DNA of 64,000 nt from Mycolicibacterium sp. P1-5 (GTDB lineage Bacteria > Actinomycetota > Actinomycetes > Mycobacteriales > Mycobacteriaceae). Positions 45,329 through 56,964 of this stretch are shown here, one piece after another (positions within the stretch are counted from its first letter, which is position 1; the number at the start of each line of letters is the position of its first letter). A program made the position numbers and the translations under genes. A model generated the notes under the pieces. It was not told where the DNA came from, did no database searches, and saw only the letters and a program-made list of their open reading frames with translations. Where the stretch lies: contig NZ_NPKT01000013.1 of assembly GCF_008329565.1 (NCBI RefSeq), forward strand, positions 1-64,000, in the 5' to 3' direction.

Positions 45329-46632
45329 GTCTTCCCCTCCGCGCTGATCGCCCCTTCGGACAGTTGCGGATCATCCATGCTTTCCCGCCAGTCGTCGGGC
45401 AGCAGATGGTCGAGCACGTCATCGACGGTCACCGCGCCGAGCAGATGGTTTTCTTCGTCGACCACTGGACCGCAGACCAGGTTATAGGCGGCGAAGTAGC
45501 GCGTCACCCCGGCCAGCGACGTGTTCGGGGTGCAGCTGGGCAGGTCGGTGTCCACGATGCCACTGACCAAATTGGCGGGCGGTTCGCGCAGCAACGCCTG
45601 CAGGTGCACGCAGCCCAGATAGCGGCCGGTGGGGGTGGCCGTCGGCGGCCGCACCACAAACACCAGCGACGCCAGCGCCGGTGTCAGGTCGGGGTCACGC
45701 ACCCGGGCCAGCGCCTCGGCCACCGTGGTGTCGGGGGCCAGCACCACCGGGTCGGACGTCATCAGACCACCGGCGGTGTCGGGTGAGTGGCTCAGGAGTC
45801 GTCGCACCGGCTCGGAATCCTCGGGATCCATCCGACGCAGCAGCACCTCGGCCTCGGTGGGATTGAGCACACCCAGCAAGTCGGCCGCGTCGTCGGGATC
45901 CATGGCCTCCAGCACGTCGGCGGCGCGCTCGGTGTCCAACTGCAACAGCAGGACGGTCTGGTCGTCCTCGGGTAGCTCCTGCAGGACGTCGGCCAGGCGC
46001 TCGTCGTCGAGTGCGTTGATCACCTCGGTGCGACGCTTGGCCGGCAGATCGCGGATCGCATCGGCCACCTCGATCGGGCGCTGGCCCTCGAACTGGTGCA
46101 GGAGCTGGGCGACGCCCTGGCCCGGCATGGACAGGGCCGTCGGGTTCAGCCCGTGCACGTTGTGCCAGTCCACCACCTGGATCGTCGAGCGCCGGCCCAG
46201 CCGGCGGTGGCTGCGGACGGCCACCCGGGTGACCACCCAGTCCCGCGAGCGGGCCTGCTCGATACCGAGATCGACGACGATCACGTCCACACCGGACATC
46301 TGCGGCAGTTCCGGATCGTTGACCCGCACCCGGCTGTCGAGAACCTGGCCGAGCACCAGAACCTCGCCCGGGCGCTGCGCGAAACGGCGCAGCGAGACGT
46401 TGCCGGTATTGAGTGTGACGGCGTTCGGCTCGATCGCGGTGACACGCAGAATCGGTACGAAAATCCTTCGGCGAGTGAGCAATTCGACCACCAGGCCAAG
46501 AACGCGCGGCTGCTGGCGGACGATACTCATACTGACCACGACATCACGAACCCGGCCGAGCGATTCGCCGTCCGGCCCGAGCACGACCAGTCCAGCCAGC
46601 CGCGCCGCGTACACCCTGTTCACCGACGCCAT
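45325..46632 (-). CDS. MgtE N-domain and CBS-domain protein without transporter part (Rv1232c-like)
   Basis: 435 residues, ATG at 46632. An N-terminal PRC-barrel-like region (GPDGESLGRVRDVVVS), the MgtE_N superhelix (AKRRTEVINALDDERLADVL, DDAADLLGVLNPTEAE) and a CBS pair (MTSDPVVLAPDTTVAEAL and VVDEENHLLGAVTVDDVLDH) are in the usual MgtE order, but the membrane pore of MgtE is absent. It may sense Mg2+ or nucleotides and act through the DUF1003 partner or CorA. Confidence 0.9.
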   Translation of the reverse strand: MASVNRVYAARLAGLVVLGPDGESLGRVRDVVVSMSIVRQQPRVLGLVVELLTRRRIFVPILRVTAIEPNAVTLNTGNVSLRRFAQRPGEVLVLGQVLDSRVRVNDPELPQMSGVDVIVVDLGIEQARSRDWVVTRVAVRSHRRLGRRSTIQVVDWHNVHGLNPTALSMPGQGVAQLLHQFEGQRPIEVADAIRDLPAKRRTEVINALDDERLADVLQELPEDDQTVLLLQLDTERAADVLEAMDPDDAADLLGVLNPTEAEVLLRRMDPEDSEPVRRLLSHSPDTAGGLMTSDPVVLAPDTTVAEALARVRDPDLTPALASLVFVVRPPTATPTGRYLGCVHLQALLREPPANLVSGIVDTDLPSCTPNTSLAGVTRYFAAYNLVCGPVVDEENHLLGAVTVDDVLDHLLPDDWRESMDDPQLSEGAISAEGKT

Positions 46633-46656
46633 GAGTGAAAGGGTAGGAGTGTAGGC

Positions 46657-47625
46657 GTGGAGAACGCCTATCGGCCCCGTAGAACCTGCCTGTCGGTTCC
46701 GGGCAGCAGTCCCAAGATGATCGAGAAGGCCAAGGGATTGCCTGCCGACGAGGTGTTCCTCGACCTTGAAGATGCGGTGGCGCCAGATGCCAAGGCGCAG
46801 GCCCGCAAACAGGTCGGCGCGGCGTTGGCGAGCCCGGGCTGGGCCGGCCAGTTGCGTGGTGTCCGGGTCAACGACTGGACCACGCCGTGGACGTATGCCG
46901 ATGTGATCGACGTGGTGTCGGAGGTCGCTTCGGCGCGCGACGGGCACCTCGATGTCGTCGTGCTGCCCAAGGTGACCGACGCCAGCCACGTCCACGCCCT
47001 CGACTTGCTGCTGACCCAGCTCGAACGGACGCACGGTCTGCCCGTCGGGCGCATCGGGGTCGACGCCCAGATCGAAGATGCAAAGGGACTGGCCAACATC
47101 CATGCGATCGCCGCCGCGCCGCGAGTGCAGGCGTTGGTGCTGGGTCCCGCGGATCTGATGGCCAGTCTCAATATGCGCACCCTGGTGGTGGGCGAGCAGC
47201 CAGAGGGCTACGACGTCGGCGACGCCTACCACCACGTGCTGATGACGATCCTCGTCGCGGCCCGTGCGCACGGCATCGCCGCGGTCGACGGGCCGTATCT
47301 GAAGGTCCGCGACGTGGAAGCGTTCCGGCGGGTGGCCGGTCGCGCGGCGGCGCTTGGGTACGACGGCAAATGGGTGTTGCATCCCGATCAGATCGCCGCT
47401 GGCAACGAGATCTTCAGTCCGCGCCAAGCCGAATACGACCGTGCCGAACTGATTCTCGAGGCCTACGAGTGGCACACCTCGAAGGCCGGCGGTTCCCGAG
47501 GGGCGGTGATGCTCGGCGACGAAATGCTCGACGAAGCCAGCCGCAAGATGGCGCTCGTGGTCGCCGGCAAGGGCCGGGCGGCCGGGATGGAGCGTCAGGG
47601 TGAGCGGTTCACCCCGCCGAGCTAG
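46657..47625 (+). CDS. HpcH/HpaI aldolase, CitE-like CoA-ester lyase
   Basis: 322 residues, GTG at 46657. TIM-barrel lyase of the CitE/malyl-CoA lyase group: RTCLSVPGSSPKMIEKA, the metal Glu in FLDLEDAVAPDAK, VNDWTTPW, and AQIEDAKGL with the second metal Glu, GPADLMASLN and the C-terminal KWVLHPDQI. It probably cleaves or forms a hydroxyacyl-CoA such as malyl-CoA. No citF/citD partners are present, so it is not part of a citrate lyase complex. It converges with the DUF4190 gene and overlaps its end by 4 bp. Confidence 0.85.
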   Translation: MENAYRPRRTCLSVPGSSPKMIEKAKGLPADEVFLDLEDAVAPDAKAQARKQVGAALASPGWAGQLRGVRVNDWTTPWTYADVIDVVSEVASARDGHLDVVVLPKVTDASHVHALDLLLTQLERTHGLPVGRIGVDAQIEDAKGLANIHAIAAAPRVQALVLGPADLMASLNMRTLVVGEQPEGYDVGDAYHHVLMTILVAARAHGIAAVDGPYLKVRDVEAFRRVAGRAAALGYDGKWVLHPDQIAAGNEIFSPRQAEYDRAELILEAYEWHTSKAGGSRGAVMLGDEMLDEASRKMALVVAGKGRAAGMERQGERFTPPS

Positions 47626-48095
47626 TAAGTGCCGGGCGAGTTAGCGGCTCCGGCCGCGAGGATGACCACAAACGCGATGTAGAGCACGATCAGCGCGACG
47701 ATCACCGCTCCGATGGCCACGCCGGCGACGGCGAGCCCGAAGCCGTCCTGTCCGGTGCGCTTGGTTTCGCGCATCGCGACGATCCCGAGGATGATGCCGG
47801 CGATCGAGGGCAGCCCGCACAACAGCAGACCGGCCAGCGAGGTCACCAACGCCGCGATGGCTTTGCCGTTGGTGCCCGGCGGCTTGGTCGGCCGGTACGG
47901 GTCGTAGGGATCGCCATGAAAGGGGTAGCCGGGGTAGCCGGGTGCCGGGTATGGATAGCCCGCATATCCCGGGGGCTGGGGATACGGGGTCGGATACACC
48001 GGTGGCGGCATCGGCGGGTAATTCGCGGGATAGTCCACCGGGGCGTACGGATCGGCCGGCGGCGGTGTGCCCTCCGGATGAGGGGGGTAGGTCAT
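47622..48095 (-). CDS. DUF4190 membrane protein, Pro/Tyr-rich N-terminus (copy 2)
   Basis: 157 residues, ATG at 48095, only 4 bp after the related upstream gene. The first 70 residues are Pro-, Tyr- and Gly-rich (PPGYAGYPYPAPGYPGYP), then two membrane helices with the DUF4190 pattern KAIAALVTSLAGLLLCGLPS and IILGIVAMRETKRTGQDG between them. Function unknown; the tail may bind partners or the membrane surface. Confidence 0.78.
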   Translation of the reverse strand: MTYPPHPEGTPPPADPYAPVDYPANYPPMPPPVYPTPYPQPPGYAGYPYPAPGYPGYPFHGDPYDPYRPTKPPGTNGKAIAALVTSLAGLLLCGLPSIAGIILGIVAMRETKRTGQDGFGLAVAGVAIGAVIVALIVLYIAFVVILAAGAANSPGTY

Positions 48096-48099
48096 CGGG

Positions 48100-48720
48100 T
48101 CAGCGCCAGGCGTAGATCGCCCAGATCATGCTGATGATCAGCGTCGCCACACCCACCACGATCCCGGCGATGGCCAGGCCGTAGCCGCCCTGACGGGTTC
48201 GCTTGATCTGGTTGAGCGCGATGATGCCGCAGACGATCCCGACGATCGAGCCGATGCCGCACAACAATCCGATGACCGACGCCACCAACGACGAGATCGC
48301 CAGGGTGTTGGTTCCCGACTCGGGGGCCGGATAGCCGTAGCCGCCTTGGTAGGGCGCGGCGCCGTACTGCGGCGGAGGAGGGGGCGGGTACCCGCCGGCT
48401 TGCGGAGGCGGGAAGGCCGACGGCTGCTCGGCGTAGCCCGGTGCCCCGTATGTGCCGGGGGACGGCGGCGGGTAGCCCGGTTGCGGACCGTAACCCGGAG
48501 GCGGATAGCCGGGCGCGCTGTAGCCAGGCGGCGGATAGGCACCCGGCGCCTCGTAGCCGGGGTATGCCGGCGGGGTGGGCTCGTAACCCGACGGGGCGTT
48601 CTCGTACCCGGACGAGGCCGGGTGCTGTTCGATGGGCGGTGCCTCGTGGGTCCCTTCGGAAGGGCCCTGATCGCCCGAGTTCTGCGGCTTTTCGCCGGAG
48701 TCGCCGCCGGAAGCTGTCAT
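48100..48720 (-). CDS. DUF4190 membrane protein, Pro/Tyr-rich N-terminus (copy 1, Rv1233c-like)
   Basis: 206 residues, ATG at 48720. A long disordered N-terminus of PGY/PPP repeats (APGYPPPGYGPQPGYPPP) precedes the same two-helix DUF4190 module as its neighbour (LAISSLVASVIGLLCGIGS, GIIALNQIKRTRQGGYG). The pair is a tandem duplication that diverged mainly in the repeat region. The function is not known. Confidence 0.8.
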   Translation of the reverse strand: MTASGGDSGEKPQNSGDQGPSEGTHEAPPIEQHPASSGYENAPSGYEPTPPAYPGYEAPGAYPPPGYSAPGYPPPGYGPQPGYPPPSPGTYGAPGYAEQPSAFPPPQAGGYPPPPPPQYGAAPYQGGYGYPAPESGTNTLAISSLVASVIGLLCGIGSIVGIVCGIIALNQIKRTRQGGYGLAIAGIVVGVATLIISMIWAIYAWR

Positions 48721-48872
48721 GCTGATCAACCTAGCGTATGTGCAGGTGGCGCGGGGCTGGCTTGCCATTGGGGCACCAACGTCCGCGGTACCTCGTTGAT
48801 CAGGCATCGGCCCGTTTCGCGCGGGTGGAAACGACGCGACAAACGCCGCGGACGACAGGAGAATGAGCAGAT

Positions 48873-49391
48873 ATGACCAGCGCTTTCCCACCCGGTCAGA
48901 ACCCCGGACGCGCGGCCGGCGCGTCCCGCCGCGGGCCGGTCGGCCTGCCCACCCCGCCCAAGGGGTGGCCGATCGGCTCCTATCCGACCTACGCCGAGGC
49001 CCAGAAGGCCGTCGACTACCTGTCCGACGAGCAGTTCCCGGTGGAGCAGGTGACCATCGTCGGTGTGGACCTGATGCAGGTCGAGCGCGTCACCGGCCGG
49101 CTGACGTGGCCCAAAGTGCTGGGGGGCGGCGTGATCACCGGTGCCTGGCTCGGCATCTTCATCGGCCTGGTGTTGGGATTCTTCAGCCCCAACCCGTGGG
49201 CCTCACTGATCACCGGCGTTGTCGCCGGCGTCATATTCGGTCTGATCACCTCGGCGGTTCCCTACGCGATGGCTCGCGGGACAAGGGATTTCAGCTCCAC
49301 CATGCAATTGGTGGCAGGCCGCTACGACGTGTTGTGCGATCCGCAGAGCGCCGAGAAGGCGCGGGACATGCTGGCGCGCTTGAAGATCTAG
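48873..49391 (+). CDS. Membrane protein with general-stress-protein-17M-like domain (Rv1234-like)
   Basis: 172 residues, ATG at 48873 after an AGGAG ribosome site. The 17M-like stretch (GSYPTYAEAQKAVDYLSDEQ, VEQVTIVGVDLMQVE) is followed by two glycine-rich membrane helices (GGVITGAWLGIFIGLVLG, LITGVVAGVIFGLITSAV) and a cytosolic C-terminus repeating the fold (YDVLCDPQSAEKARDML). Role unknown; stress-linked in related families. lpqY follows after 186 bp. Confidence 0.83.
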   Translation: MTSAFPPGQNPGRAAGASRRGPVGLPTPPKGWPIGSYPTYAEAQKAVDYLSDEQFPVEQVTIVGVDLMQVERVTGRLTWPKVLGGGVITGAWLGIFIGLVLGFFSPNPWASLITGVVAGVIFGLITSAVPYAMARGTRDFSSTMQLVAGRYDVLCDPQSAEKARDMLARLKI

Positions 49392-51907
<2,516 letters not shown>

Positions 51908-51909
51908 CT

Positions 51910-52746
51910 ATGTCTGAGCGGGTTGGTACCCGGCGGGCGGTGAGCTGGGTGGTCATCGACGCACTCGTGGTGATCTATGCGCTCTTCCCGGTGCTGTGGA
52001 TCCTGAGCCTGTCGCTCAAACCCACGTCAACGGTCAAGGACGGCAAGCTCATTCCGTCGCAGATCACCTTCGACAACTATAAGGGTATCTTCAGCGGCGA
52101 CGCATTCAGCTCGGCGCTGGTCAACTCTATCGGTATCGGCCTGATCACCACGGTGATCGCGGTGGTGATCGGCGGGATGGCCGCCTATGCCGTTGCCCGG
52201 CTGGACTTCGCCGGCAAGAAGGCGCTCATCGGTGCCGCTCTGCTGATCGCGATGTTCCCCCAGATCTCTTTGGTGACACCACTGTTCAACATCGAGCGCC
52301 GACTCGGCCTGTTCGACACCTGGCCCGGCCTGATCATCCCATACATCACGTTCGCGCTCCCGCTGGCGATCTACACACTGTCGGCGTTCTTCCGGGAGAT
52401 TCCCTGGGATCTGGAGAAGGCCGCCAAGATGGACGGTGCGACACCGGCGCAGGCGTTTCGCCGGGTGATCGCGCCGCTCGCCGCGCCGGGCATAGTGACG
52501 GCGGCCATCCTGGTGTTCATCTTCGCGTGGAACGATCTGCTGCTGGCGCTGTCCTTGACGGCCACCAACGCCGCGATCACCGCGCCCGTGGCGATCGCGA
52601 ACTTCACCGGCAGTTCGCAATTCGAGGAACCGACAGGATCTATTGCGGCAGGTGCGATGGTGATCACGGTTCCGATCATCGTGTTCGTTCTGATCTTCCA
52701 ACGACGGATCGTCGCCGGGCTGACCTCCGGCGCGGTGAAGGGGTAG
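51910..52746 (+). CDS. sugB: Trehalose ABC importer permease SugB
   Basis: 278 residues, ATG at 51910, 2 bp after sugA, Rv1237 ortholog. MalG-type permease with six helices; EAA loop [20 protein letters not shown] near residue 170. Forms the membrane channel with SugA. Confidence 0.95.
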   Translation: MSERVGTRRAVSWVVIDALVVIYALFPVLWILSLSLKPTSTVKDGKLIPSQITFDNYKGIFSGDAFSSALVNSIGIGLITTVIAVVIGGMAAYAVARLDFAGKKALIGAALLIAMFPQISLVTPLFNIERRLGLFDTWPGLIIPYITFALPLAIYTLSAFFREIPWDLEKAAKMDGATPAQAFRRVIAPLAAPGIVTAAILVFIFAWNDLLLALSLTATNAAITAPVAIANFTGSSQFEEPTGSIAAGAMVITVPIIVFVLIFQRRIVAGLTSGAVKG

Positions 52747-52756
52747 TGAGGTTTCG

Positions 52757-53929
52757 ATGGCCGAGATAGTCCTGGACCATGTCAGCAAGAATTATCCGGA
52801 CGGCGCGATCGCCGTGAAGGATCTCAGCCTGACGATCGAGGACGGCGAGTTCGTCATCCTGGTCGGGCCGTCGGGCTGCGGAAAATCCACCACACTGAAC
52901 ATGATCGCCGGCCTGGAGGACATCAGCTCGGGGGAGCTGCGCATCGGCGGTGACCGGGTCAACGAGAAGGCGCCTCGCGACCGCGACATCGCTATGGTCT
53001 TCCAGTCCTATGCGCTCTATCCGCATATGACGGTCCGGCAGAACATCGCCTTCCCCCTGACGCTGGCCAAATTGAACAAGGCCGAGATCGCCCGCAAGGT
53101 CGAGCAGACCGCGAAAATCCTTGATCTGAGCGAGCTTCTGGACCGCAAACCATCGCAGTTGTCCGGTGGTCAGCGTCAGCGGGTGGCGATGGGGCGCGCA
53201 ATCGTGCGCCAACCCAAGGCGTTCCTGATGGACGAGCCGCTGAGCAACCTCGATGCCAAGTTGCGCGTGCAGATGCGCGGTGAGATCGCCCGCCTGCAGA
53301 ACCGGCTGGGCACCACCACGGTGTACGTCACGCACGACCAGACCGAGGCTATGACGCTCGGTGACAGGGTCGTGGTGTTGCGTGGCGGTGAGGCGCAGCA
53401 GGTCGGTACGCCGGGGGAGCTCTACGAGCGGCCGGCGAACCTGTTCGTGGCCGGCTTCATCGGCTCGCCCGCGATGAACTTCTTCCCGGCGACGCACGAC
53501 GGCATGAGCTTGCGGCTGCCGTTCGGCGAGGTGTCGCTGAGCCAGGAGGTCCAGGACGTCACGGCCCAACATCCGAAGGCCGCCAACGTCATTGCCGGTA
53601 TCCGCCCCGAGCACTTCGAGGATGCGGCGTTGCTCGATGCCTACGAGCGCATCCAGGCGCAAACGTTCGAGGTGACCGTCGAGCTCGTCGAATCGCTGGG
53701 CGCCGACAAATACGTCTACTTCAAGACCTCCGGTGACGCGGCCAAGGCCGCCCAGCTGGCCGAACTGGCGGCCGAGTCCGGCGCCAGTGAGAATGAGTTT
53801 GTGGCAAGGCTTTCCGCCGATTCCAAGGCGGCCATCGGGCAGACCATCGAGTTGGCATTCGACACCACCAAAGTGCACATCTTCGACGCCGACAGCGGAG
53901 TGAACCTCACCATTCCGCCCGCGAGCTAA
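52757..53929 (+). CDS. sugC: Trehalose ABC importer ATPase SugC
   Basis: 390 residues, ATG at 52757, Rv1238 ortholog. MalK-type ATPase: Walker A GPSGCGKSTT near residue 37, LSGGQRQRVAMGRA signature, Walker B AFLMDEPLSNLD, and a C-terminal regulatory OB-like domain (IAGIRPEHFED). It drives trehalose uptake. The next gene starts at the base directly after the stop. Confidence 0.95.
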   Translation: MAEIVLDHVSKNYPDGAIAVKDLSLTIEDGEFVILVGPSGCGKSTTLNMIAGLEDISSGELRIGGDRVNEKAPRDRDIAMVFQSYALYPHMTVRQNIAFPLTLAKLNKAEIARKVEQTAKILDLSELLDRKPSQLSGGQRQRVAMGRAIVRQPKAFLMDEPLSNLDAKLRVQMRGEIARLQNRLGTTTVYVTHDQTEAMTLGDRVVVLRGGEAQQVGTPGELYERPANLFVAGFIGSPAMNFFPATHDGMSLRLPFGEVSLSQEVQDVTAQHPKAANVIAGIRPEHFEDAALLDAYERIQAQTFEVTVELVESLGADKYVYFKTSGDAAKAAQLAELAAESGASENEFVARLSADSKAAIGQTIELAFDTTKVHIFDADSGVNLTIPPAS

Positions 53930-54526
53930 GTGAGTCAGCCACTGGATACGGTCCGCGCTCACGTGCGCGGGCATTTCGCCGGCGCCGGAATAGACGCCGA
54001 GCCGGATTCGGCCAGCGTGACATTCCTGGGACTCGAACGCATGGAGGTGTTGCGGTTCGGGCCGGATCCCAACGATGTGGCTCACTATGTGACGCTCGGG
54101 TGTTCGCGGCACCCGATGACCGAGGCATCATCCGGTGTGGCAGACCCGCTGCACGGCCCTCGTGCCGAGGTGGTTCTCGCGCTGCGTGCCAGGGTGCCCA
54201 CTCCCGGCCTGGCGCGCAGCTTGGCGGTGGTCGCGGCCACTCCCGCCGTCGAGGGGGTGGTGCTGGTGACCGATGCGCTGATCGATCTGTCGGCGCCGCT
54301 GTGGGAGGGTGCGGCATTCACCGCTGTCCTGCTTGGTGATTCGGTCATCCCCGATCTGCCGCTGGAGGCGCCCCGTGACCCGGTCCGTTTCCTGTCGGCG
54401 ACACCGCTCACCCCGACCGAGGCCGCTTGGGTACGACTCAAGGGTGCCGAGGCCATGAGGCAGGCGTGGCTCCACGACGGAGTCGACGTACTGGACCCCA
54501 ATCGGCGTGCGGCGCAGCCGGGTTAA
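53930..54526 (+). CDS. Suppressor-of-fused (SUFU) domain protein
   Basis: 198 residues, GTG at 53930, directly abutting the sugC stop (TAA-GTG), so it is probably translated from the same message. The pattern VTFLGLERMEVLRFGP, AHYVTLGCSRHPM and a later acidic beta-rich half fits bacterial SUFU-domain proteins (named after the hedgehog-pathway regulator). Cytosolic, no signal peptide or membrane helix. The bacterial role is unclear; relatives are often immunity or binding proteins. It is not part of the classic four-gene lpqY-sugABC description. Converges with corA, 4 bp between stops. Confidence 0.72.
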   Translation: MSQPLDTVRAHVRGHFAGAGIDAEPDSASVTFLGLERMEVLRFGPDPNDVAHYVTLGCSRHPMTEASSGVADPLHGPRAEVVLALRARVPTPGLARSLAVVAATPAVEGVVLVTDALIDLSAPLWEGAAFTAVLLGDSVIPDLPLEAPRDPVRFLSATPLTPTEAAWVRLKGAEAMRQAWLHDGVDVLDPNRRAAQPG

Positions 54527-54530
54527 GCCC

Positions 54531-55634
54531 TCATAGCCAGTGGTTGCGACGAAAGTTGTGGTACAGGAACCCGCACGCCGTCGCCATCAGCAGCAGCACC
54601 GCGGGGTAGCCCCACGTCCACGACAACTCCGGCATGTGTTCGAAGTTCATGCCGTAGATCCCGGCGATCATCGTCGGCACCGCGGCGATCGCCACCCACG
54701 CGGAGATCTTGCGCATGTCGACGTTCTGCTGCATGCCCACCTTCGCCAGCGCGGCCTGCACCAAAGACGACAACATCTCGTCATAGGACTCGATCCGGTC
54801 GGCTGCCTGGGCCGCGTGATCCAGCACGTCGCGCATATATCGCAGCACCTCTTTGGACATCAGGTCCTTGAAGTCAGGGTTGAACCGACTGAGCGCGACC
54901 GTGAGAGGTGATACAGCCCTTCGTAATTCGACGACCTCGCGCTTGAGCAGATAGATCGGCTCGATGTCGGTCTTCTTCAGCGGCGAGAACGTCTCCGACT
55001 CGATGGCGTCGATGTCGCCTTCCATCAGCTCGCTGACGTCGCGGTAGGTGTCGACGACGTGATCGGCGATCGCGTGCATGACCGCGTACGGGCCCAATGC
55101 CAGATGCTGGCGCTCTTCTTCCAGGTACTTGCGCAGCCCGGCCAGCCCGGTGTGGTCGCCGTGGCGGACGGTCACGACGAAGTCAGTCCCGACGAACACC
55201 ATGATCTCGCCCGTTTCGACGATTTCTCGGGCCAGCGCCACCGACTCGTGCGGCACATAGATCACCGTCTTGAGAACCAGGAACAGCGTGTCGTCGTAGC
55301 GCTCCACCTTGGGCCGCTGGTGGGCATGCACGGCGTCTTCGACGGCCAGCGGGTGCAGGCCGAACACCTCGGCGACCGCTTGCATCTGATGTTCGTCGGG
55401 TTCGTGCAGGCCGATCCAGACGAACGCCTTCTGGCCGCAGGCCTCCAATTCGCGGACCTTTTGCAAAGCCGCGGCATGCGTGTACTTGCCGGCCAGCCGG
55501 GCGCCATCGACATAGATGGCGCAGTCGACCATGGCCCGCGCGACGGGGACGTGGATGCGCTTGGCATCGACCGGGCCGGTTCGGGAGCGAGTTCCTCCGA
55601 GCAGAGCCTGTGGTCGTGCGCGAAACGACGGCAT
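54531..55634 (-). CDS. corA: CorA-family magnesium/cobalt transporter
   Basis: 367 residues, ATG at 55634, Rv1239c ortholog. A large cytoplasmic N-domain senses Mg2+, and two C-terminal membrane helices are separated by the signature loop YGMNFEHMPEL (GMN motif). It forms a pentameric channel for Mg2+. A longer start at 55652 (six residues more) is possible. Confidence 0.93.
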   Translation of the reverse strand: MPSFRARPQALLGGTRSRTGPVDAKRIHVPVARAMVDCAIYVDGARLAGKYTHAAALQKVRELEACGQKAFVWIGLHEPDEHQMQAVAEVFGLHPLAVEDAVHAHQRPKVERYDDTLFLVLKTVIYVPHESVALAREIVETGEIMVFVGTDFVVTVRHGDHTGLAGLRKYLEEERQHLALGPYAVMHAIADHVVDTYRDVSELMEGDIDAIESETFSPLKKTDIEPIYLLKREVVELRRAVSPLTVALSRFNPDFKDLMSKEVLRYMRDVLDHAAQAADRIESYDEMLSSLVQAALAKVGMQQNVDMRKISAWVAIAAVPTMIAGIYGMNFEHMPELSWTWGYPAVLLLMATACGFLYHNFRRNHWL

Positions 55635-55771
55635 GATCCAACCTCCCCTCAAGCGGCAGGCAGGGCCATGACGGGCCCCGCAGAAATGTTACGCGCCAGT
55701 AGGCTTCCCGGAGTACTTCACGGCGGGGAGACCCTGGTCGGTGAGGTTTTCGGGGCGAGTACCCTGACGCC

Positions 55772-56941
55772 GTGTCCGAAACAGTGAGTACCCCCCGCGT
55801 CGTTATCGACGACGAAGAGATCTTCGCCGCTCACGTCGGCGGGAAGCTGTCCGTCGAGCTGAAGGCGCCGCTGGACACCCAGCGCGCGCTGTCGATCGCC
55901 TACACACCGGGCGTAGCCCAGGTCAGCCGCGCGATCGCATCCGACCACACCCTGGCCAAGAAGTACACCTGGTCCAACCGATTGGTCGCGGTGATCAGCG
56001 ACGGTACCGCGGTCCTCGGCCTCGGCGATATCGGCCCGGCGGCGTCGCTACCGGTGATGGAGGGGAAGTCCGCGCTGTTCAAGACGTTCGGCGGTCTGGA
56101 CTCCATCCCGATCGTCCTGGACACCAAGGATCCCGACGAAATCGTCGAGACGATCATCCGCCTGCGCCCGACCTTCGGTGCGGTCAACCTGGAGGACATC
56201 TCCGCGCCACGCTGTTTCGAGATCGAACGGCGGCTGATCGAGGCACTGGACTGCCCTGTCATGCACGACGACCAACATGGCACCGCGATCGTCGTACTCG
56301 CCGCACTGATGGGCGCTACCAAGTTCCTCGATCGCGACATGCACTCGCTGAAGGTGGTCATGTCGGGCGCAGGGGCGGCTGGCGTTGCTTGCACAAACAT
56401 CCTGCTGGCCGCGGGCATTACCGACATCACGGTGTTGGACAGTCAGGGCATCCTGCACACCGGCCGCGGCGACATGAACTCGGTCAAAGCAGAACTGGCC
56501 GCCCGGACCAACCCACGCGGGCTCACGGGTGGGATCGCCGAGGCGCTCAACGGCGCGGATGTGTTCATGGGGGTCTCGGCAGGGCTGGTTCCCGAGGAGT
56601 TCATCGCGACGATGACGCCGGGAGGCATTGTCTTCGCGATGTCCAACCCGGACCCCGAAATCCATCCGGACGCGGCACGCAAGCACGCGGCGGTCGTGGC
56701 GACCGGGCGCAGCGACTTCCCGAACCAGATCAACAATGTTCTGGCATTCCCGGGGGTTTTCCGTGGCGCGTTGGACGCGGGTGCACGGCGCATCACGGAG
56801 AAGATGAAAGTCGCAGCGGCAGAGGCGATTTTCTCGGTCGTCGGCGACGACTTGGCGGCCGATCACATCGTGCCGAGCCCGCTGGATCCCCGGGTCGGAC
56901 CCGCGGTGGCTGCGGCGGTGGCTGCGGCCGCCGAATCCTGA
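55772..56941 (+). CDS. Malic enzyme, short bacterial NAD(P)-dependent form
   Basis: 389 residues, GTG at 55772. Oxidative decarboxylation of malate to pyruvate. N-terminal malic domain with YTPGVAQVSRAIASD (catalytic Tyr), VLGLGDIGPAASLPVMEGK (catalytic Lys) and LEDISAPRCFEIE with metal-binding Glu/Asp; C-terminal Rossmann domain with VVMSGAGAAGVACTNILL. M. tuberculosis has mdh (Rv1240) at this place after corA, so gene content differs here. It is divergent from corA, with a 137-bp gap. Confidence 0.93.
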   Translation: MSETVSTPRVVIDDEEIFAAHVGGKLSVELKAPLDTQRALSIAYTPGVAQVSRAIASDHTLAKKYTWSNRLVAVISDGTAVLGLGDIGPAASLPVMEGKSALFKTFGGLDSIPIVLDTKDPDEIVETIIRLRPTFGAVNLEDISAPRCFEIERRLIEALDCPVMHDDQHGTAIVVLAALMGATKFLDRDMHSLKVVMSGAGAAGVACTNILLAAGITDITVLDSQGILHTGRGDMNSVKAELAARTNPRGLTGGIAEALNGADVFMGVSAGLVPEEFIATMTPGGIVFAMSNPDPEIHPDAARKHAAVVATGRSDFPNQINNVLAFPGVFRGALDAGARRITEKMKVAAAEAIFSVVGDDLAADHIVPSPLDPRVGPAVAAAVAAAAES

Positions 56942-56964
56942 GGCGAAACCTGTTGAGGCCGACG

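Noticed and set aside
45629..46654. Ser/Arg-rich plus-strand frame opposite the MgtE-like gene
   Set aside because: Shadow of the conserved MgtE_N/CBS gene; low-complexity composition and no homology signal.
48722..48803. Inverted pair CTGATCAAC/GTTGATCAG upstream of the DUF4190 genes as an operator
   Set aside because: Nine-base arms 64 bases apart are weak evidence; kept out of the feature list.
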